Positions 5,407-9,851 of a stretch of 9,851 nt of DNA are shown here, piece by piece; position 1 is the stretch's first letter; every line of letters begins with the position of its first letter. The notes under the pieces are model-generated. The model made no database searches. It worked only from the letters and a program-made list of their open reading frames with translations, and was not told where the DNA came from. This stretch comes from JAAOYC01 sp036481345. Its GTDB lineage: Archaea; Nanobdellota; Nanobdellia; Woesearchaeales; WJKL01. A program made the translations under genes and the position numbers. The stretch lies in NCBI GenBank assembly GCA_036481345.1, contig JAZGHU010000002.1:1-9851 (forward strand). The letters run 5' to 3'.

Positions 5407-6141
5407 ATGCAACCAATGCCACATCAATTAATGGGATATGACAGAGCAATAACAATGTTCAGCCCAGAAGGTAGACTACTACAGGTAGAATACGCTAAAA
5501 AAACAGTTAAACAAGGTGCAACTGCAATCGGTATGGTCTGTAAAGATGGTGTTTTATTAGTTACAGACAAAAGATTGATTGACAAATTAATTGTACCAGA
5601 AGCAACTGAAAAGATTTTTCAGGTAGATGATAATGTTGCAACAACTGCAGCAGGTATATTATCAGACGCTAGAGTTCTTATTGAAAGAGCTCAGCTAACA
5701 GCACAACAACATAAAGTAACATATGATAGTCCAATAGATGTTCTGACAGTTGTAAAAGACATCTGTGATTTAAAACAGATCACAACACAAAGCGCAGGTC
5801 TAAGACCTTTCGGTGTATCATTACTAGTTGCTGGAGTTGATGAAGACGGAGAAGCAAGACTGTTTGAAACAGATCCAACAGGGATCTATTTCCAATACAA
5901 AGCAGCTGCAATCGGAGAAGGAGAAACAGAAGTTGAAGAAATCCTTCACAAGAAATACAAAGATGACATGACAATAGAAGAAGGTCTAAAACTAGCAGTA
6001 AGAGCTTTGTTAAAAGTAGTTGGAAACAGCTTCTCAGGAGAAAGGCTTGATATTGTTACAATAACAAAAGACAGAAAGAGATATAAGAAACTATCAAAAG
6101 TAGAGATTGATAAGATCTTAGTAGAAGCTAAGAAGAAATAA
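5407..6141 (+). CDS. psmA: 20S proteasome alpha subunit
   Basis: A 244-residue outer-ring subunit of the archaeal 20S proteasome. Seven copies form the gate that admits unfolded proteins and dock the PAN or Cdc48-type ATPase. The N-terminal proteasome-A signature is present: YDRAITMFSPEGRLLQVEYA (residues 11-30), with Tyr11, Asp12, Arg13 and Pro20 being the residues that order the gate. Lys69 in TEKIFQ corresponds to the Lys of Thermoplasma PsmA (Lys66) that contacts the HbYX tail of the activating ATPase. The body has the usual RPFGVSLLVAG and KAAAIGEG segments, and there is no N-terminal catalytic Thr, as expected for alpha. GAGGTG (5391-5396) precedes the ATG by 10 nt, and a stop lies in frame just before it. 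The gene sits between pop5 and SBDS as in the classic superoperon. No beta subunit gene is in the window. Confidence 0.97.
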   Translation: MQPMPHQLMGYDRAITMFSPEGRLLQVEYAKKTVKQGATAIGMVCKDGVLLVTDKRLIDKLIVPEATEKIFQVDDNVATTAAGILSDARVLIERAQLTAQQHKVTYDSPIDVLTVVKDICDLKQITTQSAGLRPFGVSLLVAGVDEDGEARLFETDPTGIYFQYKAAAIGEGETEVEEILHKKYKDDMTIEEGLKLAVRALLKVVGNSFSGERLDIVTITKDRKRYKKLSKVEIDKILVEAKKK

Positions 6142-6142
6142 A

Positions 6143-6844
6143 ATGGTAGACGTAGATAAAGCAGTAATTGCCAGATACAAATCACATGGCAATAGTTTTG
6201 AAGTTCTTGTTGACTGTGATGCAGCAATGGCCCTTAAAAGAGGAGAAAATATTCCTATTAAAGATATAGTTGCTTCTGAAAAAGTTTTTTCAGACAGCAA
6301 AAAAGGAATGGAAGCTTCCCCAACAGCCTTAAAACAATCTTTTGGAACAGAAGATCCATTAGAAGCTGCAAAAGAAATCATCAAAAAAGGAGAGATCCAA
6401 ACAACATCAGAATACAAAAGCAAAGTAAGAGATGAAAAAAGAAAGCAGATCATAAGCATCATCCACAGAAATGGAGTTAATCCAAAGACACATACTCCTC
6501 ATCCTATAACAAGGATTGAATCTGCAATAGATGATGCCAAAGTCCATATTGATGAATACAAACCAGCACAAGAACAAGTTAATGCTATATTATCTAAACT
6601 ACAATCAATAATCCCAATCAAGTTTGAGATGAAAGAGATAGAAGTAAGAGTTCCAGGAAAATATACTGGAAAAACATATTCTATTATCAAATCCTTTGGA
6701 AAAATTCTAAAAGAAGAATGGCTTGGTGACGGCACACATGTTGCTGTTGTTGAGATGCCCGGAGGATTAGAAGAAGAATTTCATAATAAACTTAATTCAA
6801 TAACTCATGGAGATATTGAGACAAAAATTATACAAACAAGGTGA
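6143..6844 (+). CDS. SBDS family ribosome maturation protein
   Basis: A 233-residue archaeal SBDS (Shwachman-Bodian-Diamond) protein. In eukaryotes SBDS acts with EFL1 to release eIF6 from the 60S subunit; the archaeal protein is thought to do a related job on the large subunit. Three domains are visible: domain I at about 1-85 (MVDVDKAVIARYKSHGNSFE, VASEKVFSDSKKG), helical domain II at about 90-157 with KGEIQTTSEYK at 82-92 and HTPHPITRIE at 117-126, and domain III at about 160-233 (IEVRVPGKYTG, SFGKILKEEWLGDGTHV). Length and order are typical. It starts one base after the psmA stop (TAA-A-ATG) with no clear ribosome binding site of its own, so translational coupling to psmA is likely. Its 3' end carries the ribosome binding site of rrp4. 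Confidence 0.96.
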   Translation: MVDVDKAVIARYKSHGNSFEVLVDCDAAMALKRGENIPIKDIVASEKVFSDSKKGMEASPTALKQSFGTEDPLEAAKEIIKKGEIQTTSEYKSKVRDEKRKQIISIIHRNGVNPKTHTPHPITRIESAIDDAKVHIDEYKPAQEQVNAILSKLQSIIPIKFEMKEIEVRVPGKYTGKTYSIIKSFGKILKEEWLGDGTHVAVVEMPGGLEEEFHNKLNSITHGDIETKIIQTR

Positions 6845-6851
6845 AAATAAA

Positions 6852-7589
6852 ATGAGTAAACTAATGACAAAAGACAAAGAAGTGGTTGTTCCAGGAGAAG
6901 TACTAGCAGAAGGAATGGATTACCTGCCAGGAATAGGAACATACCGTGATGGAGAAAAGATTCTCGCATCTAAACTAGGATTAGCAAATGTAGATGGAAG
7001 AGCAATAAAACTGATTCCATTATCAGGCAGATATATGCCAAAAAGAGGAGACACAATAATTGCAACAGTAACAGAAGTAGCAATGAGCGCATGGCGTGTT
7101 AATACAAATTCAGCATATACAGCTATGCTTGGAATGAGAGATGCAACATCAGAGTTTATCCCAAAAGGAGCTAATCTGAGAAAATATTTTGATTTTGGAG
7201 AAAATATTGTGTGCAAGATAACAAATGTCACTTCACAAAAATTGATTGACATTACAATGAAAGGTCCTGGCCTAAGGAAAGTAAAAGGAGGCAGGATTAT
7301 AAAAGTAAACTGCAATAAAGTTCCAAGAATAATCGGGAAAAAAGGAAGCATGGTTAGCATGATAAAAAATGCAACTGGTTCCAGAATTATTGTTGGACAA
7401 AATGGAGTGATCTGGCTTGAAGCAGAAGATCCAAAGATGGAACTATTAGCAGTTGAAACAATCTATAAGATTGAGAATGAATCTCACCTGCCAGGATTGA
7501 CAGATAGAATCAAGGAACATCTAGAAAAAGCGACAGGAAAGAAAGTAGAAGTGATAGAAGCAGCACCAACAGCAGGAGGTGAGCAATAA
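6852..7589 (+). CDS. rrp4: Exosome RNA-binding cap subunit Rrp4
   Basis: A 245-residue cap protein of the archaeal exosome. It sits on the Rrp41/Rrp42 ring, recruits RNA and favours A-rich substrates. An N-terminal domain (about 1-55, VVVPGEVLAEG) is followed by an S1 domain (about 60-137, RGDTIIATVTEV, WRVNTNSAYTAMLG) and a KH domain (about 147-225) with its GxxG loop as GKKG at 162-165 and VGQNGVIWLEA after it. This N-S1-KH order separates Rrp4 from Csl4, which has a zinc ribbon instead of KH. I start at the ATG at 6852 because AAGGTGA (6838-6844) lies 7 nt before it. An in-frame ATG at 6807 would add 15 residues read from inside the SBDS gene. The gene is 7 bp after SBDS and 1 bp before rrp41. 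The Csl4 and DnaG partners are not here. Confidence 0.96.
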   Translation: MSKLMTKDKEVVVPGEVLAEGMDYLPGIGTYRDGEKILASKLGLANVDGRAIKLIPLSGRYMPKRGDTIIATVTEVAMSAWRVNTNSAYTAMLGMRDATSEFIPKGANLRKYFDFGENIVCKITNVTSQKLIDITMKGPGLRKVKGGRIIKVNCNKVPRIIGKKGSMVSMIKNATGSRIIVGQNGVIWLEAEDPKMELLAVETIYKIENESHLPGLTDRIKEHLEKATGKKVEVIEAAPTAGGEQ

Positions 7590-7590
7590 A

Positions 7591-8331
7591 ATGGCTTACG
7601 ATAAAAGATTAGACGGAAGAAAGAAAGACGAAACAAGACCTATTGAAGCAAAAGTGGGCGTTGTAAAAAGAGCAGACGGCTCAGCAAGTTTCAAGATAGG
7701 AAATACAGTAGCGATCGCAGCTGTTTATGGTCCTCGTGAATTATATCCAAGATTCATGCAGAATTCAGAAAGAGGAATTCTAAGGGTACATTACAGCATG
7801 ATGCCTTTTTCAGGACATGGAAACAGAGTACGTCCAGGCCCTAATAGAAGAGCAAAAGAAATCGGCATGGTTATAGAGAAAGCATTATTTCCAGTATTGG
7901 ATTTGACAGAATGCCCAAATGCAGTTGTTGATGTTTTCATTGAACTGCCTCAGACAGATGCAGGTACAAGATGTGCAGGAATCTGTGCAGCAGCAATGGC
8001 TCTTGCCGATGCCGGAATCATAATGAAAGACTTAGTTTCTTCAGTAGCAACAGGATGCATTGACGGAAATGTTGTTGCAGACTTGAACTATGATGAAGAA
8101 GCATTTGATGGAGTTGTAGCAGACATTCCAGTAGCTATTCTTCCAAACACAGGAGAAGTTGTACTTCTTCAGATGGATGGAGAAGTTTCAAAAGAAAATG
8201 TTATTGAAGCTGTAGAATTAGCAAAGAAAGTTTGCAAAGATATCTATGAAGTGCAGAAAAAGGCACTAAAAGACAAATACGCATCAAATGGAACAAAAGA
8301 GTCCACTTCCAAAGGAGGTGACAAAAAATGA
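7591..8331 (+). CDS. rrp41: Exosome catalytic RNase PH-like subunit Rrp41
   Basis: A 246-residue RNase PH-type subunit that carries the phosphorolytic active site of the archaeal exosome: it degrades RNA 3' to 5' with phosphate, releasing nucleoside diphosphates, and can add tails in reverse. Visible landmarks are RLDGR (6-10), the Arg-rich RVRPGPNRRAKEIG (79-92) that contacts RNA and phosphate, LPQTDAGTR (119-127) of the phosphate-binding site, and ADIPVA (177-182) whose Asp178 is at the catalytic metal-binding position of Rrp41. These separate it from inactive Rrp42. The tail from about 230 is Lys/Ser/Gly-rich and probably flexible. I start at the ATG at 7591, 8 nt after a full GGAGGTGA (7575-7582). 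A GTG at 7579 lies inside that site. Its stop overlaps the rrp42 start by 4 nt (ATGA), so the two ring subunits are translationally coupled, fitting a 1:1 ring. Confidence 0.97.
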   Translation: MAYDKRLDGRKKDETRPIEAKVGVVKRADGSASFKIGNTVAIAAVYGPRELYPRFMQNSERGILRVHYSMMPFSGHGNRVRPGPNRRAKEIGMVIEKALFPVLDLTECPNAVVDVFIELPQTDAGTRCAGICAAAMALADAGIIMKDLVSSVATGCIDGNVVADLNYDEEAFDGVVADIPVAILPNTGEVVLLQMDGEVSKENVIEAVELAKKVCKDIYEVQKKALKDKYASNGTKESTSKGGDKK

Positions 8332-9104
8332 ATCAAGAATTAAAAAAGCATATTACAAATTTGCTTGATAAAGGAATAAGAATGGATGGAAGAGGTCTAT
8401 TAGACTATAGACAAGGTGTCACAGTTGAATACGATGTATCTAACAGTGCAGAAGGTTCTGCAAGAGTTGTAATTGGAGAAACAGAAGTGCTTGTTGGAGT
8501 TAAGATGTCTATTGAACAACCTTATCCAGATACACCAAACGAAGGAGGATTGATGGTTAATGCAGAATTATTGCCATTATCAAGTCCAGATTTTGAATCA
8601 GGTCCACCATCAATACAAGCAATTGAACTTTCAAGAGTTATTGATAGGGGCATTAGAGAGTCAAAAGCAATAGACAACAGAAAGTTATGTGTTATTGCAG
8701 GAGAAAAAGTATGGACAGTCATGATTGACGTCTGCCCAATAAATGATGCAGGAAATCTTTTTGATGCATCTGCTTTAGGAGCATTAGCAGCTCTTAGAAA
8801 CACAAAACTACCAAAACTTGCAGAAGGAGAGATAGTTGATTACAGTGAAAAGACAGATGAAAAACTTCCTTTGAGTAAACAGCCTGTTTCAGTTACAGTC
8901 TGTAAAATAGGAAAGCATCTGATAATTGATCCGTCAATAGAAGAAGGAAAAGTAATCGATGCAAGATTGACAGTTGCAACAGACGAAAAAGGTCAACTTT
9001 GCGCTTTACAGAAAGGCGGAGATACTCCATTATCTGTTGAAGAAATCTCAACAATGCTTGACATTGGAATTGACAAATGCAATGAGCTTAGAAAAGCTCT
9101 TTGA
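8328..9104 (+). CDS. rrp42: Exosome non-catalytic RNase PH-like subunit Rrp42
   Basis: A 258-residue RNase PH-fold subunit. It alternates with Rrp41 to build the hexameric exosome ring and shapes the active site without being catalytic. RMDGRGLLDYR (18-28), the segment SIEQPYPDTPNEG and the dense run VDRGIRE-like VIDRGIRES near 103-111 are typical of archaeal Rrp42. The second half has VMIDVCPINDAGNLFDASALGALAAL in pieces that match the family, with IND in place of the TDAGTR phosphate loop seen in Rrp41. Length is usual for archaeal Rrp42 (about 260). The ATG at 8328 overlaps the rrp41 stop as ATGA and follows GGAGGTGA (8314-8321) by 6 nt, one of the strongest ribosome binding sites here. 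The stop codon at 9102-9104 lies inside the ribosome binding site of rpoK. Confidence 0.97.
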   Translation: MNQELKKHITNLLDKGIRMDGRGLLDYRQGVTVEYDVSNSAEGSARVVIGETEVLVGVKMSIEQPYPDTPNEGGLMVNAELLPLSSPDFESGPPSIQAIELSRVIDRGIRESKAIDNRKLCVIAGEKVWTVMIDVCPINDAGNLFDASALGALAALRNTKLPKLAEGEIVDYSEKTDEKLPLSKQPVSVTVCKIGKHLIIDPSIEEGKVIDARLTVATDEKGQLCALQKGGDTPLSVEEISTMLDIGIDKCNELRKAL

Positions 9105-9115
9105 GGTGATTTATG

Positions 9116-9352
9116 ATGGCTAAAGCAAAAAAGAAAACTGAAATAAAAGAAACTTTCTCAAGATATGAGAAAGCAAGAATGATCGGTTCTAGAGCTCTGC
9201 AGATTGCAATGGGGGCTCCTTTTTTAGTCAAATTGACTGACAAGGAACTTAAGAAATTGGCTTTTAACCCAATAGAGATTGCCAAGACTGAGTTCAAGAA
9301 AGGAGTAATTCCAATTACAGTTAAGAGACCACTACCATCTGCAAGAGAATGA
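9116..9352 (+). CDS. rpoK: DNA-directed RNA polymerase subunit K (Rpb6/omega homologue)
   Basis: A 78-residue assembly subunit of archaeal RNA polymerase, equivalent to eukaryotic Rpb6 and bacterial omega, which clamps the C-terminal part of the largest subunit. The core signature SRYEKARMIGSRALQIAMG is at residues 15-33, followed by APFLVKL, NPIEIAKTEFKKG and PITVKRPLP, the standard order of RpoK. A short Lys-rich tail precedes it (MAKAKKKTEIKE). ATGs at 9113 and 9116 are in frame and differ by one Met. I chose 9116 because GAGGTGA (9103-9109) is then 6 nt away, as in rrp42, while 9113 would leave only 3. In many archaea rrp42 is followed by rpl37ae and another small polymerase subunit gene (rpoP), so rpoK here is a different arrangement. 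It overlaps the next gene by 4 nt. Confidence 0.92.
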   Translation: MAKAKKKTEIKETFSRYEKARMIGSRALQIAMGAPFLVKLTDKELKKLAFNPIEIAKTEFKKGVIPITVKRPLPSARE

Positions 9353-9636
9353 AAGAGATTACAGAAGAAAAGCTAAAAAAATATTTTTCAGTTTCCCAGA
9401 AAGCTTTGAAAAAAGCAGAGGCTTCTGGGAATCGAACTTCTTTTAAAGAAGAACGAGAAGATTTCTTAGACATGATCAAAAGATATATTTCTGATGCAAA
9501 ACATTTTGAATCAAAAGGAGATTTAGTAAATGCTTTTGCAGCATTAAACTATGCACATGGATGGCTAGATGCTGGAGCAAGATTAGGAATATTTGATGTG
9601 CATGATTCAGAATTGTTTACAGTTGATGATAAATAA
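9349..9636 (+). CDS. DUF357 family protein
   Basis: A 95-residue helical protein of the archaeal DUF357 family, whose function is unknown. The family hallmark is near the C-terminus: NAFAALNYAHGWLDAGARLG (61-80), ending in IFDVHDSELFTVDDK. The N-terminal two thirds are charged helices (EEKLKKYFSVSQKALKKAE, DFLDMIKRYISDAKHFESKG). The ATG overlaps the rpoK stop as ATGA, so it is the last gene of the operon and probably translated by ribosomes leaving rpoK. Co-transcription with polymerase and exosome genes hints at a role in RNA or transcription, but this is guilt by association only. No strong T-run terminator follows. The distinctive point is that a diverged second copy of its last codons lies 68 bp further on. 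Confidence 0.88.
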   Translation: MKEITEEKLKKYFSVSQKALKKAEASGNRTSFKEEREDFLDMIKRYISDAKHFESKGDLVNAFAALNYAHGWLDAGARLGIFDVHDSELFTVDDK

Positions 9637-9641
9637 TTTCT

Positions 9642-9698
9642 CGCACTATTGAACAAAGTGAAATAGTACATGATTCAAAGCTTTTCACGGTGGATTAA
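9642..9698 (+). pseudogene. Probable relic of the C-terminal end of a second DUF357 gene
   Basis: In the frame starting at 9642 the sequence reads RTIEQSEIVHDSKLFTVD then TAA at 9696-9698. The end of the intact DUF357 protein reads DVHDSELFTVDDK. Nine consecutive positions (HDSxLFTVD) agree except one, Glu/Lys. At DNA level the first nine bases (CATGATTCA) are identical, but Phe, Thr and Val are coded by different third bases (TTT/TTC, ACA/ACG, GTT/GTG). Conserved residues with synonymous changes suggest that this stretch once evolved as coding sequence. The rest of the copy is absent: a TAA stands at 9630-9632 in this frame and there is no start. It overlaps the 3' end of the minus-strand gene. 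It is short, so chance cannot be fully excluded. Confidence 0.45.
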
Positions 9699-9851
9699 TT
9701 TTTCAATTCTACCTGCTAAATTTTTAGTATTAAAAATTCCTTCAAAAGGCATACTCTGTTCTTGTGGAATGATTGCATAATAAGCTAGGCCTTCAAATTC
9801 CTGAAGAGAACAAGAAGTCCATTTTTCTCCATCCAAATACCAACCCTTGAA
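9675..9851 (-). CDS. C-terminal part of an unrecognised minus-strand protein (5' end outside window)
   Basis: The minus strand is open from the window edge at 9851 to a TGA at 9677-9675, giving 58 residues. The peptide (FKGWYLDGEKWTSC, EFEGLAYYAIIPQEQSMPFEGIFN, then a basic helix NLAGRIEKLIHREKL) has the composition of a real soluble protein, with several aromatic residues. It is convergent with the superoperon, 38 bp after the DUF357 stop, and its last codons lie on the complement of the DUF357 relic. I do not recognise the family from this fragment. The final residues HREKL are read from relic sequence, so the original C-terminus may have been different. Confidence 0.65.
   Translation of the reverse strand, partial: FKGWYLDGEKWTSCSLQEFEGLAYYAIIPQEQSMPFEGIFNTKNLAGRIEKLIHREKL

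Noticed and set aside
6807..6851. Upstream in-frame ATG for rrp4
   Set aside because: It lies inside the SBDS gene with no ribosome binding site, while the ATG at 6852 has AAGGTGA 7 nt before it and fits the family N-terminus.
6920..7360. Long minus-strand ORF of 146 residues opposite rrp4, and similar antisense ORFs elsewhere
   Set aside because: They are shadows of conserved plus-strand genes, with hydrophobic, low-information translations and no promoter or ribosome binding site.
7579..7590. GTG start for rrp41
   Set aside because: The GTG is part of the GGAGGTGA ribosome binding site serving the ATG at 7591.
1..9851. Mobile element, CRISPR array or defence system
   Set aside because: No transposase, integrase, terminal repeats, regularly spaced repeats or recognisable defence domains were seen.

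Overview
The window looks like part of the chromosome of a low-GC archaeon. The evidence is an alpha-type proteasome subunit, SBDS, an Rrp4/Rrp41/Rrp42 exosome, RNase P Pop5, RNA polymerase subunit K, TATA-type promoters about 25 bp upstream of leaderless genes, GGAGGTGA ribosome binding sites and oligo-T termination. A form III RuBisCO, a signal-peptide/acidic/C-terminal-anchor surface protein and several small unrecognised proteins suggest a DPANN lineage of the Woesearchaeota/Pacearchaeota type. That placement is an inference and is not proved by any one gene.

Layout. (1) Positions 1-242 hold the Pro/Glu/Gln-rich tail of a truncated gene. (2) 344-1609 is a complete form III RuBisCO with its own promoter and all recognisable catalytic residues. 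(3) 1728-3152 is a secreted, membrane-anchored, very Asp-rich protein with CARDB/Ig-like domains, closed by a strong oligo-T terminator. (4) 3227-4884 holds three small genes in a row. Each has a TATA box about 25-28 bp before its ATG and no Shine-Dalgarno site, so they are probably separate leaderless transcripts. The first is interrupted by an in-frame TAA, the second carries a PAS/MEKHLA-like domain, and the third is an XRE-type helix-turn-helix protein.

(5) 4928-9636 is the archaeal exosome superoperon: promoter, structured leader of about 70 nt, pop5, psmA, SBDS, rrp4, rrp41, rrp42, rpoK and a DUF357 gene, with tight spacing or 4-nt overlaps. It joins tRNA 5' maturation (RNase P), protein degradation (proteasome), 60S-type ribosome maturation (SBDS), RNA 3'-5' decay (exosome) and transcription (RpoK). 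(6) 9637-9698 holds what looks like the diverged C-terminal tail of a second DUF357 copy. It overlaps the 3' end of (7) a convergent, truncated, unrecognised minus-strand gene running off the window at 9851.

Most notable points: pop5 lacks any ATG/GTG/TTG start for its conserved N-terminus and appears to start at ATT, behind a good ribosome binding site and a 7-codon upstream ORF whose start lies in a hairpin loop; the leaderless gene at 3227 has an in-frame stop; rpoK and DUF357 follow rrp42 in the operon; and there is a DUF357 tail relic. No mobile element, CRISPR array, tRNA or rRNA was seen.
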